Positions 6,428-13,628 of a stretch of DNA of 19,934 nucleotides are shown here, piece by piece. The number at the start of each line of letters is the position of its first letter. The first letter of the stretch is position 1. Under the pieces are notes generated by a model. The model searched no databases. It saw only the letters and a program-made list of their open reading frames with translations, and was not told the origin of the DNA. Where the stretch lies: the NCBI GenBank assembly GCA_017432405.1, contig JAFRJF010000296.1:1-19934 (forward strand). The letters run 5' to 3'. Both the position numbers and the translations under genes were made by a program. This stretch comes from Clostridia bacterium (GTDB lineage: Bacteria > Bacillota_A > Clostridia > Christensenellales > Aristaeellaceae).

Positions 6428-9400
6428 TTACCGCAGGATCGGCACCAGGGTGGCGGGCTCGATGCCCAGAGCGTCTGCGGACAGCACAGCGCCCCCGGGA
6501 GCGGACAGCGCGGTGCCCTCGGGGCAGTGCAGCGCGGCCCAGGCCGACTCCGTCCAGGCCGGCTTGGTCCAGGCCGACTCGGGCGCCCGGCCACAGCGCA
6601 TGAACAGTCGCAGGCTGTTCACAGGCAGGCCGCCGGGCAGTTGGTCGTCGACATCCAGCAGATAGCTGGCGCGGGTCACCGCGCCAGGCGCGACCATGTG
6701 TCGCTTCAGGGACCGGCCGTCCCCCTCGCCGGCGTTAATGCCGTTGACCAGCGCTTCATCAAGGGAGAGGATGATGGCGTGATCGGTCAGGTTGCGCAGC
6801 GTCAGCGACAGGCAGATGCCGTTATACCCCACCAACAAGTGGTCTATCCATGCCTCCACCTCCGTTCCGGCGGCCAGCAGCGCGGGAGCGGCGCCGTCGT
6901 CACACAGGGGCCGGTAGGTATACATCAGCTCCTCCGGCGCCAGGTCGCCCTGGGGCAGCGGCACAGGCTCGGCCAGGGGCAGCGCGATCGTCGGCAGCAG
7001 GTGATCGTAATCCATAATCATCAGGCTCAAATCCCGGATCTCGGTTACGCCGTTGCTGTCCAGCACGTCGGGCAGGTAGTATTCCGCCAGGTTATCTTCA
7101 CTTTTGTCGAGCTTAAAGCTGTCCCAAACGGCCGACAAGTATCCCCTGCTCCTGGCGGACAGCGTATACACGCACTCCATCCCCGGCTTCGGCAGGTTCA
7201 GGGTTGCATAGTCCCACAGCTGCACCCCACCGTTGACCAGCACGTAGAGTTTCCCGAAGCTGAGTGTTTCAGAACCGGTGTTTTTCACGCGCATGCCCAG
7301 CTTGAGGCCATAGAAATCCCGCTCCAATGCGAACAGCTCCCATTCACAGCCCACCCCGTTGGCCGAGGCCAGCGCCGGGGGCATCGGCGCGATGCCGCTG
7401 ACGTCGCAATCCCCCAGCGCAAGCTCGAGCGCCGTCGCGCTCTGGGTGTGATAATCCTTTTCCGCATCCAGCGTAAACCCTACAGTCTCAAGCGCGCCCA
7501 GGCCCAGCAGGTCCTTTGCCTCCAGAAATATCGTCGCCCTGCCCTTCCGGGTGAGGCTCACCAGGCTGTGGTCATCTACGTCCTCAAAGATGCCAGCGGT
7601 ATCCGCCTGCCGGGTACCGTTCAGCCGCAGGTCACGGATGTAAAAACGCCTTGGCTCACCCTTGTTTTCCAGTTCGAATTCCAGCCATATGCCGGGTTTG
7701 GACTGGGATATGTCCATCGTAACAGCCGCCTTCAGGCGCGCATCCTCCGTTTCGAAGGTATCCCCTGAAAGCGATACGGGAATCAGGCTGGCGTTCTCAA
7801 CCGGCGCCAGCGGGGTACACCAGGTGTTCTGCTGAACGTCCGTTATCTCAAAAGCCGCCCAGAGCACCGCGCCGGACGCCTCCCCCCGGCGAATGTCGAA
7901 GTGCCATTCGGCGGGCAGCTGAACCGTGGTCCATATCACGGAAGCTCTGCTGTCGTCCCACAGCGCGTATTCGGGCAACAGCCCCCGGCTGTCCGCCTGG
8001 GGCAATTCCTTTAGCGGATACCACACATACATGCCCCGGTAGTCGTCCTCTGAAAGGGTCATGCGGTTGGTCAGCATGCCGGTCACGCTGTCCTCGATAC
8101 GGGCCTGCCGGATTTGCGCATTGCCATCCTCGCTGGCGTCCACGTAGTAATACACATCCTGGGCATTGTCGCTGGAAAGGCTGCCATCCTTGGGCACGTA
8201 GGTCACCGAGGTGATCAGCTCGTCCCCGTCGGGGGATACGACATAGCCCAGCGGGCCATAGCTCTTCCCTGCCTCCAGGAACAGCGCCCGACCGTCGTAG
8301 GTGGCGATCATGACGCCGTTCCCGTCCACCGTGGCGGGATATGCGCCCACCAAGGCATAGCTCTCCTCGCCATAGTTGATCACATACGTGGTGCTCATCA
8401 TCACCAACAGCTGGGCCGATACCACGTTTTTCGCCTGCTCCGGGCTCAATTGGAGGGAAAATGTCTGCCGGCCCTCCGCCATCTCACCGGCCTCCACAGG
8501 CCCCAGGCCCGACCAGTCCGTCATATCGTCGCCCAGAAGATAGCGGCCATAGGCATCGATGTAGCGGGTATAGGATTCGCTGAAATCCAGTCGCTTGTAG
8601 CTCGTTCGCCATTTATCCCTGTACTTGTCCTTGTTGTAGCAGGGGTGATACACCGAAACGCCGTTGGCCCCCTCCCGGTTGGAGCGGCTGTATACCACCA
8701 GGCTCGAAAGCGCCTGGTCGATTTCATCCTTCGCCCCGTCCGCCAGGTCCAGCCGGTCGGTCAGGTCCTTCAGGTCCACCAAGTCGTAGCCCCCGTCGCC
8801 GAAGGCCCTCAGCGGCGCGCCGAAGGCCGTCGCCTGGGCGCGTTCACCGGCCAACCTTGCAAAGCTGTTTTCGTCCATATCCGCGGCCTTGAGCGCGAAG
8901 CAATCGTCCAGGGCCCTGACCGCCTGGGTGGTCTGGCTCAAATCGAGGCAGGACAGGGTCAGTGTCTCGCCCCCCAGCACCTTCGCCTGCATATAGCCGT
9001 CCACGATGCGCCGGGCGGTCTCCACGGCGCCCTCGGCCCCGGTCAGGCCGGAAATGAAGCTGTAATTCCAGCCCCCGGCGGGCTCCGTTTCCTGAGAGGC
9101 GATCATGTAATCCGCATAGGGCGCCATGGCAGCCGCCACCTCCAGCGAGCCCATCAGGCAGGCGTCGAATCCGATCCAGGCCAGCTTCTTTTCCAGCGCC
9201 GCGTCCGCGATGCCCTGGCACAGCTCATCCATCGACAGGTTGTCCAGGCTGAACATCTCGTCCCAGCAGACCCCCTCCAGCGGCCCGCCGCCGTGGTCCC
9301 ACAGGATCAGGGCATAGTCGTCGGCGGGATAATTCTCCACTCCGTAGCGCAACAGCCGGGTCAGGGTTTCGCTGCTGCCCATGTTCATGGCCTCGAAATC

Positions 9401-9706
9401 CCATACCGTGCGCACGCCGCCCCTGCCCACCAGTTCCTGGATTCTGCACCGGGCCGAATCGTAGCCCGTGTACCACTGGCGGGCCCCACCGGTCATCAGC
9501 AGCACCGAAACGTCGCTGCCCGGACTGCCGTCGGCCGTCATTTCCATGATGTCCGACGTGGCCGAGCCGTATTCGCTCTCCAGATTGCTGCCACAGAGAT
9601 ATACCATCAGCGTCAGCCTGCGCCCGCTTTCCTGCGCGACGCTGTGCATCGGCAGCGCTGCCAGCGCCATTGCCAGCGCCAGCATAAGCCCCATAACGCG
9701 CTTCAT
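6428..9706 (-). CDS. Secreted clostripain-family (peptidase C11) protein with long C-terminal region
   Basis: A 1092-residue exported protein. A signal peptide (about 1-24, ending SVAQ) precedes a C11 caspase-like peptidase domain (about 30-390). The catalytic dyad is seen as His138 in ILWDHGGG and Cys183 in FDACLMGSLEVA, both in typical context (NLE near the N-terminus, WNYSF after the Cys). C11 enzymes are cysteine peptidases that usually cut after Arg or Lys. Residues from about 400 to the end match nothing I recognise; the sequence is rich in alternating hydrophobic stretches that suggest beta-sandwich modules. Near the C-terminus is a triple pentapeptide repeat (ESAWT/KPAWT/ESAWA). The start has AAGGA upstream. 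Its own promoter lies at 9780-9809. The neighbouring secreted wall enzymes suggest a surface role, but its target is unknown. Confidence 0.85.
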   Translation of the reverse strand: MKRVMGLMLALAMALAALPMHSVAQESGRRLTLMVYLCGSNLESEYGSATSDIMEMTADGSPGSDVSVLLMTGGARQWYTGYDSARCRIQELVGRGGVRTVWDFEAMNMGSSETLTRLLRYGVENYPADDYALILWDHGGGPLEGVCWDEMFSLDNLSMDELCQGIADAALEKKLAWIGFDACLMGSLEVAAAMAPYADYMIASQETEPAGGWNYSFISGLTGAEGAVETARRIVDGYMQAKVLGGETLTLSCLDLSQTTQAVRALDDCFALKAADMDENSFARLAGERAQATAFGAPLRAFGDGGYDLVDLKDLTDRLDLADGAKDEIDQALSSLVVYSRSNREGANGVSVYHPCYNKDKYRDKWRTSYKRLDFSESYTRYIDAYGRYLLGDDMTDWSGLGPVEAGEMAEGRQTFSLQLSPEQAKNVVSAQLLVMMSTTYVINYGEESYALVGAYPATVDGNGVMIATYDGRALFLEAGKSYGPLGYVVSPDGDELITSVTYVPKDGSLSSDNAQDVYYYVDASEDGNAQIRQARIEDSVTGMLTNRMTLSEDDYRGMYVWYPLKELPQADSRGLLPEYALWDDSRASVIWTTVQLPAEWHFDIRRGEASGAVLWAAFEITDVQQNTWCTPLAPVENASLIPVSLSGDTFETEDARLKAAVTMDISQSKPGIWLEFELENKGEPRRFYIRDLRLNGTRQADTAGIFEDVDDHSLVSLTRKGRATIFLEAKDLLGLGALETVGFTLDAEKDYHTQSATALELALGDCDVSGIAPMPPALASANGVGCEWELFALERDFYGLKLGMRVKNTGSETLSFGKLYVLVNGGVQLWDYATLNLPKPGMECVYTLSARSRGYLSAVWDSFKLDKSEDNLAEYYLPDVLDSNGVTEIRDLSLMIMDYDHLLPTIALPLAEPVPLPQGDLAPEELMYTYRPLCDDGAAPALLAAGTEVEAWIDHLLVGYNGICLSLTLRNLTDHAIILSLDEALVNGINAGEGDGRSLKRHMVAPGAVTRASYLLDVDDQLPGGLPVNSLRLFMRCGRAPESAWTKPAWTESAWAALHCPEGTALSAPGGAVLSADALGIEPATLVPILR
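6537..6581. repeat. Three 15-bp tandem repeats inside the clostripain gene
   Basis: Units at 6537-6551, 6552-6566 and 6567-6581 share the core CCAGGCCG and encode three imperfect pentapeptides (ESAWT, KPAWT, ESAWA) near the C-terminus. Fifteen-bp steps keep the frame, so copy number could vary without breaking the gene. Confidence 0.7.
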
Positions 9707-9779
9707 GATATCGTCCTTCCTGCCGGATCAAACGCCATATACCGGCCGTCGCGCCCTGAAATGTGCCTTATATGGCATC

Positions 9780-9809
9780 ATTATACCACGTCTCCCCCTG
9801 ATCATGCAA
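9780..9809 (-). promoter_or_regulatory. Promoter of the clostripain-family gene
   Basis: On the minus strand TGG-TATAAT (9788-9780) forms an extended -10 with the same TGG as the promoter at 4299. The best -35 is TTGCAT (9809-9804), a weak match at 18-nt spacing. Transcription would begin near 9773, leaving a leader of about 67 nt. Confidence 0.6.
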
Positions 9810-9821
9810 ATCCGTATAAAG

Positions 9822-9848
9822 CCCCACCCGGGATATCCGCGGGTGGGG
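9822..9848 (-). terminator. Strong hairpin between rplA and the clostripain gene
   Basis: CCCCACCCG (9822-9830) pairs with CGGGTGGGG (9840-9848). On the minus strand the stem is followed by CTTTAT, a weak T-run, so it may be a second barrier to transcription leaving the ribosomal cluster. The 407-bp gap 9707-10113 otherwise holds a promoter, the composite repeat and the rplA terminator, and no credible gene. Confidence 0.4.
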
Positions 9849-9903
9849 GTGCTGTCATTATCTCAATACGTACCGGCAGGGTTGCCTGCTCGTCTCCGTT
9901 CAG

Positions 9904-10055
9904 TCAGGGCGGCGCCCTGAAGGATTTGTTTGATTATATTGAAACTACAGGGGTTCAGGCTCTTCGTTATCCTATAAATCAAAGAAATCCGTCAGGATTT
10001 CCTCCTTCCCTAACCCCTAAATCCTAACCCCTAACCCCTCAAATACTGATTTGTC
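9904..10055. repeat. Composite intergenic repeat, copy 2
   Basis: Parts in order: hairpin TCAGGGC-GGC-GCCCTGA (9904-9920); GGATTTGTTTGATT (9922-9935), which is an inverted copy, with one mismatch, of 9977-9990; hairpin GAAATCC-GTCA-GGATTTC (9984-10001); 7-bp units of CCCTAAC type (10008-10039); and the partial arm AAATACTGATTTGTC (10041-10055). Order and much of the sequence match copy 1 at 11-200, including the CCTCCNTCCCTAACCCCTAA junction between hairpin and array. Confidence 0.7.
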
Positions 10056-10064
10056 CACTTCTCC

Positions 10065-10094
10065 CAAAAAACAACCCCCTCCATTCGGAGGGGG
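10065..10094 (-). terminator. Intrinsic terminator of the rplK-rplA transcript
   Basis: On the minus strand an 8-bp stem, CCCCCTCC with loop GAAT and GGAGGGGG, is followed by TTGTTTTTT. It lies 19 bp past the rplA stop codon and is a textbook Rho-independent terminator. Confidence 0.9.
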
Positions 10095-10113
10095 TAAACC
10101 ACGCCCTATGAAA

Positions 10114-10800
10114 TCAGAACTTCAGGCTGTTCAGCTTGATGCCGGGGCCCATGGTGCTGGAGATCACGGCGGAGCGGATATAGGTGCCCTTGGCGGCGGC
10201 GGGCTTGGCCTTGATGATGGCCTCCATCAGCACGCGGAGGTTCTCGACCAGCTTCTGCTCGTCAAAGGAAGCCTTGCCCACGGGGCAGTGGATGATGGCG
10301 GTCTTGTCCACGCGATACTCGACCTTACCGGCTTTGATATCGTGGATGGCCTGCGTCACGTTCATGGTGACGGTGCCTGCCTTGGGGCTGGGCATCAGGC
10401 CCTTGGGGCCCAGGATGCGGCCCAGACGACCGACCTGACCCATCATGTCGGGGGTGGCGACGACCACGTCGAAGTCGAACCAGCCGCCCTGGATCTTGGC
10501 GACCATGTCCTCTGCGCCCACGTAATCCGCGCCGGCGGCCTCGGCCTCGGCGGCCTTGTCGGCCTTGCAGATCACCAGCACGCGCACGGTCTTGCCGGTG
10601 CCGTTGGGCAGCACCACCGCGCCGCGGACCTGCTGGTCGGCGTGACGGGGATCGACGCCCAGGCGGACGGAAATCTCAACGGTCTCGTCGAACTTGGCCT
10701 TGGCGGTCTTCTTGACCAGCGCGATGGCCTCCTCGGGATCATACTGCTTGGCGCGATCGATCAGCTTCAGGCTGTCGGAATATTTCTTACCCTTTTTCAT
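10114..10800 (-). CDS. rplA: Ribosomal protein L1
   Basis: A 228-residue protein of normal length for L1, which binds the L1 stalk of 23S rRNA near the E site and acts as a translational repressor of its own mRNA. The L1 signature region is clear ([20 protein letters not shown], then [11 protein letters not shown]), as is the C-terminal [15 protein letters not shown] lies 8 nt before the start at 10800. It follows rplK by 67 bp, a gap that contains a candidate L1 binding site whose 3' arm sits next to this Shine-Dalgarno sequence. A strong terminator follows; rplJ does not. Confidence 0.98.
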   Translation of the reverse strand: MKKGKKYSDSLKLIDRAKQYDPEEAIALVKKTAKAKFDETVEISVRLGVDPRHADQQVRGAVVLPNGTGKTVRVLVICKADKAAEAEAAGADYVGAEDMVAKIQGGWFDFDVVVATPDMMGQVGRLGRILGPKGLMPSPKAGTVTMNVTQAIHDIKAGKVEYRVDKTAIIHCPVGKASFDEQKLVENLRVLMEAIIKAKPAAAKGTYIRSAVISSTMGPGIKLNSLKF

Positions 10801-10815
10801 GAATACATCCTCCTT

Positions 10816-10845
10816 GTGGTCAAGCGGATTCTACGATCCTCCCAC
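10816..10845 (-). promoter_or_regulatory. Candidate L1 autoregulatory mRNA site before rplA
   Basis: On the minus strand GTGG pairs with CCAC at the outside and GGAT with ATCC inside, separated by an asymmetric internal loop (GA against CGCTTGA). The same plan appears before rplK at 11318-11350 with GTGGGAG and GCTTCACCAC conserved. L1 is known to repress the rplK-rplA mRNA through an rRNA-like stem with an asymmetric loop. The 3' arm runs straight into AAGGAGG, so binding would mask translation of rplA. Identification is by motif and context only. Confidence 0.6.
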
Positions 10846-10867
10846 GATTCTGGTGCTAACCCTTCAA

Positions 10868-11293
10868 TTAATCGACCACCACGACGCCCATGGAGCGGGC
10901 GGTACCGGCGATCATGCTCATCGCGGCCTCGATGGAGGCGGCGTTCAGGTCGGGCATCTTCAGCTCGGCGATCTCGCGGACCTGGGCCTTGGTGATGTTG
11001 GCCACCTTGTCCTTGTTGGGACGGCCGGAGGCGTGCTCGATGCCGCAGGCCTTCTTGATCAGCACGGCGGCCGGAGGGGTCTTGGTGATGAAGGTGAAGG
11101 AACGGTCCTGGTAGACGGTGATGACCACCGGGATGATCAGGCCAGCCTGCTTGCCGGTGCGATCGTTGAATTCCTTGCAGAATCCGGGGATGTTCACGCC
11201 ATGCTGACCGAGCGCGGGGCCGATGGGCGGCGCGGGCGTCGCCGTGCCGGCGGGCACCTGCAGCTTGATAAGCGCAGTAACTTTCTTTGCCAT
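10868..11293 (-). CDS. rplK: Ribosomal protein L11
   Basis: A 141-residue protein of standard L11 length, binding the GTPase-associated centre of 23S rRNA. The N-terminal half has the proline-rich [16 protein letters not shown] segment that contacts thiostrepton-type antibiotics, and the C-terminal half ends in the RNA-binding domain ([10 protein letters not shown]). The start at 11293 (MAKKV) has AAGGAGG 8 nt upstream; extending to an upstream start at 11350 would run through the leader hairpin and is rejected. It precedes rplA and follows nusG across a 106-bp structured gap. Confidence 0.98.
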   Translation of the reverse strand: MAKKVTALIKLQVPAGTATPAPPIGPALGQHGVNIPGFCKEFNDRTGKQAGLIIPVVITVYQDRSFTFITKTPPAAVLIKKACGIEHASGRPNKDKVANITKAQVREIAELKMPDLNAASIEAAMSMIAGTARSMGVVVVD

Positions 11294-11317
11294 TTGGGTT
11301 TCCTCCTTAACATGTAT

Positions 11318-11350
11318 GTGGTGAAGCGGAACAGATACTGTCCCTCCCAC
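11318..11350 (-). promoter_or_regulatory. Candidate L1 autoregulatory mRNA site before rplK
   Basis: On the minus strand GTGG (11350-11347) pairs with CCAC (11321-11318), and GGGACAG pairs with CTGTTCC with one G-U pair over a TAT loop. The asymmetric loop GA/GCTTCA between the stems matches the second site at 10816-10845. The site ends about 10 nt before the rplK Shine-Dalgarno sequence, as expected for a translational repressor site for L1. Confidence 0.65.
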
Positions 11351-11352
11351 TC

Positions 11353-11384
11353 ACTGAAGATCCGGCGAATGCCGGGCATTCAGT
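11353..11384 (-). other. Hairpin with two alternative folds after nusG
   Basis: ACTGAA (11353-11358) pairs with TTCAGT (11379-11384) around an inner CCGGC/GCCGG stem. A competing stem GAATGC (11367-11372) with GCATTC (11376-11381) uses some of the same bases. There is no T-run, so it is not a plain terminator. It sits between the nusG stop and the rplK L1 site and may be an mRNA processing or pausing element. Confidence 0.45.
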
Positions 11385-11399
11385 CAACCAGAGACGGGA

Positions 11400-11927
11400 T
11401 CAGTCCACGCGGACGACCTCGTCGTAGGCCAGCTCCACGCTGGTCTCGCGCTTGAGCATGGGCACGGTGACGCTCAGCTGTTGGGTGGCCGGGTCGATGG
11501 CCGTCACCTTGCCGGTGAAGTTCTCGAACAGGCCCGTCAGTATGCGCACCTCGTCGCCCACCTGGATGTCGATGCGGGTCTGGGGCGCCGTATCGAATAT
11601 GGAGGCGAAGTCGGTCTCCGACAGGGGCGTGGCCTTGTTGCCGGAGCCCACGAAGCCGGTGACGCCGCGGGTATTGCGCACCACGTACCAGGTCTCGTTG
11701 GTCATCTCCATCTTGACGATCACGTAGCTGGGCAGCAGCTTGCGTTGCACCACCTTGCGCTTGTTGTTCTTGATCTCGACGGCTTCCTCAACCGGTATGC
11801 GCACGTCCACGATCTTGTCCTGCATGCCGTTGTTCTCAACGGCCTTCAGCAGGCTGTCCCGCACCTTGTTCTCATAGCCGGAATAGGTATGCACGACATA
11901 CCATTTGATATCCGCGTTTTCAGACAT
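11400..11927 (-). CDS. nusG: Transcription termination/antitermination factor NusG
   Basis: A 175-residue protein of normal length. The NGN domain (about 1-115), which binds the RNA polymerase clamp, begins with KWYVVHTYSGYENKV, and the C-terminal KOW domain (about 122-175) has VGDEVRILTGLFENFTGKV. It links transcription to Rho or to the ribosome through S10. AAGGAG lies 6 nt before the ATG at 11927. It is 17 bp downstream of secE and certainly in the same transcript. Confidence 0.98.
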   Translation of the reverse strand: MSENADIKWYVVHTYSGYENKVRDSLLKAVENNGMQDKIVDVRIPVEEAVEIKNNKRKVVQRKLLPSYVIVKMEMTNETWYVVRNTRGVTGFVGSGNKATPLSETDFASIFDTAPQTRIDIQVGDEVRILTGLFENFTGKVTAIDPATQQLSVTVPMLKRETSVELAYDEVVRVD

Positions 11928-11944
11928 ATTCGGCTCCTTGAAGA

Positions 11945-12187
11945 TCAGCCGGTGATCAGCTTGATCAGCGCGCCGGCGCCCAGGTCAAACACGCCGATGA
12001 TCACACCCATGACGATCATGAATACGAATACCACCACGGAGTAGTTGATCAGGTCCTTCCTGGTGGGCCAAGAGACCTTCTTCAGCTCGTGGAACATGTT
12101 CTTGAAGCTGCGGCCGATGCCCTTGAAGAAATTGGCGATCCGCTCAAAGAACCCGGGCTTGTTATTCTTGTTCTCTTCCTTTGCCAT
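11945..12187 (-). CDS. secE: Preprotein translocase subunit SecE
   Basis: An 80-residue short-form SecE, as usual in Gram-positive bacteria: a lysine/asparagine-rich N-terminus, an amphipathic helix carrying the conserved ELKKVSWPTRKDL motif (34-46), and a single membrane segment (about 48-72). It clamps SecY in the SecYEG channel. AAGGA lies about 10 nt before the start. Located between rpmG and nusG as in most Bacillota. Confidence 0.97.
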   Translation of the reverse strand: MAKEENKNNKPGFFERIANFFKGIGRSFKNMFHELKKVSWPTRKDLINYSVVVFVFMIVMGVIIGVFDLGAGALIKLITG

Positions 12188-12224
12188 GCTTTCACATCCT
12201 TGTCTATGGCAGTATACGGCGATT

Positions 12225-12293
12225 GCCGACGCCCCTTCCAGGCGCCGGCCCAGCCGGCCGCGTCACCGCGGCCCGCCGCTTACAGAAGTCGGC
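12225..12293 (-). other. Highly structured 69-nt RNA element between rpmG and secE
   Basis: Read on the minus strand it starts GCCGAC right after the rpmG stop and ends GTCGGC, which pair. Inside, GGCCGCG and CGCGGCC form a 7-bp stem closed by a GTGA loop of GNRA type. GCCGGC-TGG-GCCGGC forms a second perfect stem that shares three bases with the first, so the two may compete. Size and closing stem recall a tRNA, but there is no anticodon arm or TTCGA-like loop. The role is unknown; processing, pausing or protein binding are possible. Confidence 0.5.
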
Positions 12294-12455
12294 TTACTTG
12301 GTCTCCTTGTGGCTGGTATGCTTCTTGCAGAAGCGGCAATACTTGTGCATCTCCAAACGATCGGGATCGTTCTTCTTGTTCTTCATGGTATTGTAATTGC
12401 GCTGCTTGCACTCGCTGCACGCCAGCGTAACCTTGATTCGCTTATCCGATGCCAT
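12294..12455 (-). CDS. rpmG: Ribosomal protein L33 (zinc-ribbon form)
   Basis: A 53-residue protein, [16 protein letters not shown] at its start, with two CxxC pairs (Cys13/16 and Cys40/43) that mark the zinc-binding form of L33. The conserved RNYNT and CRFCKKHT segments are present. L33 is a small 50S subunit protein near the E site. The start at 12455 has GGAGG 8 nt upstream. It is the first gene after the promoter at 12568-12596 and leads into secE and nusG, the usual Bacillota arrangement. Confidence 0.96.
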   Translation of the reverse strand: MASDKRIKVTLACSECKQRNYNTMKNKKNDPDRLEMHKYCRFCKKHTSHKETK

Positions 12456-12480
12456 GCTTGACACCTCCCCATGTGTTTAT

Positions 12481-12531
12481 TCGGCGCCCGCAGAACCTGC
12501 GGCCGCCGATGCCCGCAACGGCTTTTGCCGT
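12481..12531 (-). other. Two hairpins in the rpmG leader
   Basis: TCGGCG (12481-12486) pairs with CGCCGA (12504-12509), enclosing CCGCAG/CTGCGG (12488-12502). A second stem, ACGGC-TTTT-GCCGT, spans 12518-12531. On the transcribed strand there is no T-run after either. The leader between the predicted start point (about 12561) and rpmG is about 105 nt. A regulatory use is possible but not shown. Confidence 0.45.
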
Positions 12532-12567
12532 CGACAACAGCAGCCCACAACCGGGGCAGACTGATAT

Positions 12568-12596
12568 ATTATAAAATAGCCCGCCGCCAAATGCAA
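12568..12596 (-). promoter_or_regulatory. Promoter of the rpmG-secE-nusG-rplK-rplA operon
   Basis: On the minus strand TTGCAT (12596-12591), a 17-nt spacer and a perfect TATAAT (12573-12568). AT-rich sequence at 12611-12630 lies upstream and could act as an UP element. It follows the rplL hairpin terminator, so this operon starts afresh here. Confidence 0.75.
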
Positions 12597-12652
12597 GGCA
12601 ATAAGGCGGAATTGTGCAAATTTTACAATATTCGGGCAACGCGCTTTCCCAA

Positions 12653-12685
12653 ATAGGACCATGCGCCGGCGGCGCATGGTCCTAT
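12653..12685 (-). terminator. Terminator hairpin after rplL
   Basis: ATAGGACCATGCGCC (12653-12667) and its exact complement (12671-12685) form a 15-bp stem with a GGC loop, 14 bp past the rplL stop. On the minus strand only ATTTGGG follows, so the T-run is poor and some read-through into rpmG is possible. Confidence 0.65.
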
Positions 12686-12699
12686 AAAGTGCGCCTGAA

Positions 12700-13080
12700 T
12701 TACTTGATCTCGATCACGGCGCCGGCTTCTTCGAACTTCTTCTTCATTTCCTCGGCCGCTTCCTTGGTGATGCCTTCCGCCAGAGTGGAGGGCGCCTCGT
12801 CCGCCAGAGCCTTGGCTTCCTTCAGGCCCAGGCCGGGCTTGACCTCGCGGATGATCTTGATGACGTTCAGCTTCTTGGCGCCGGCGTCCTTCAGGACCAC
12901 GTCGAACTCGGTCTTCTCTTCCTCAGCCGCAGCGGCCTCGCCGCCGGCCACAGCGCCGCCCACGACCACGGGAGCCGCAGCGGACACGCCGAACTTCTCT
13001 TCCATTTCCTTGACCAGGTCAGCCAGCTCAAGGATCGTCATCTTCTCAATCGCAGCGATGATCTCAGCATTGTTAGCCAT
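12700..13080 (-). CDS. rplL: Ribosomal protein L7/L12
   Basis: A 126-residue acidic stalk protein. The N-terminal dimerisation domain ([20 protein letters not shown], about 19-38) is followed by an Ala/Gly/Glu hinge (about 39-60) and the C-terminal factor-binding domain with [20 protein letters not shown]. Multiple copies on L10 recruit translation GTPases. The start at 13080 (MANNAE) has GGAGG 8 nt upstream; the in-frame ATG at 13095 lacks one. It follows rplJ by 50 bp. Confidence 0.97.
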   Translation of the reverse strand: MANNAEIIAAIEKMTILELADLVKEMEEKFGVSAAAPVVVGGAVAGGEAAAAEEEKTEFDVVLKDAGAKKLNVIKIIREVKPGLGLKEAKALADEAPSTLAEGITKEAAEEMKKKFEEAGAVIEIK

Positions 13081-13130
13081 GATTATATCCTCCATAATAT
13101 AGTAAATTCTCGTTGGGGTTCAGGCGGCGC

Positions 13131-13628
13131 TTATTCCTCGCCGGCCTGCTTCTTGCGGATAGCCTCCACGCAGTACACGAACTTGGACACAGAGCTCATC
13201 ATGCTGCCCATGATCCGCGCGATGAGGACCTCGCGGCTGGGGGTATTCGCCAGGGCTCCCACGCCCTTGTCGTCGATGTAGGCGCCGTCGACCACGCCGC
13301 ACTTGACGGCCATCTTCTTCGTCTTCTTCATGAAGTCGGAGAGCACCTTTGCGGGAGCGACCGCGTCCTCCATGCCGAAGGCCACTGCGGTGGGGCCTTC
13401 CAGGTGGGTCTTGATTTCGTCGATCCCCATGTCCTTCACGGCCAGGTTGATCATCGTGTTCTTCAGAACCGCGTACTCAACGCCTGCCTTGCGCAGCAGG
13501 TTGCGAAGCTCGGTATCCTCCGCGACGTTCAGGCCGCGATAGTCAACCAGAACGGCGCTCTGGGCCTTCTCAAACTTCTGCCTGATGTCGGCCACGACGC
13601 CCTTCTTTGCCTCGATATTCTTGGACAT
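13131..13628 (-). CDS. rplJ: Ribosomal protein L10
   Basis: A 165-residue protein of normal L10 length. The N-terminal rRNA-binding part has VLVDYRGLNVAEDTELRNLL and the typical LKNTM segment; the C-terminal helix (about 135-165) binds L7/L12 dimers. L10 with L7/L12 forms the ribosomal stalk and represses its own mRNA through the leader. GAGGTG lies 8 nt before the ATG. First gene of the rplJ-rplL unit, with a leader of about 188 nt containing an attenuator. Confidence 0.97.
   Translation of the reverse strand: MSKNIEAKKGVVADIRQKFEKAQSAVLVDYRGLNVAEDTELRNLLRKAGVEYAVLKNTMINLAVKDMGIDEIKTHLEGPTAVAFGMEDAVAPAKVLSDFMKKTKKMAVKCGVVDGAYIDDKGVGALANTPSREVLIARIMGSMMSSVSKFVYCVEAIRKKQAGEE

Noticed and set aside
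11294..11350. N-terminal extension of L11 from an upstream start
   Set aside because: The extension would translate through the L1-site hairpin and lacks a ribosome binding site. The ATG at 11293 gives the standard 141-residue protein with AAGGAGG upstream.
12225..12293. Possible tRNA between rpmG and secE
   Set aside because: The closing stem and 69-nt length fit loosely, but there is no D-loop GG, no anticodon arm and no TTCRA loop.
13081..13095. Upstream ATG for L7/L12
   Set aside because: No Shine-Dalgarno sequence precedes it, and the downstream ATG at 13080 has GGAGG at 8 nt and gives the family N-terminus.
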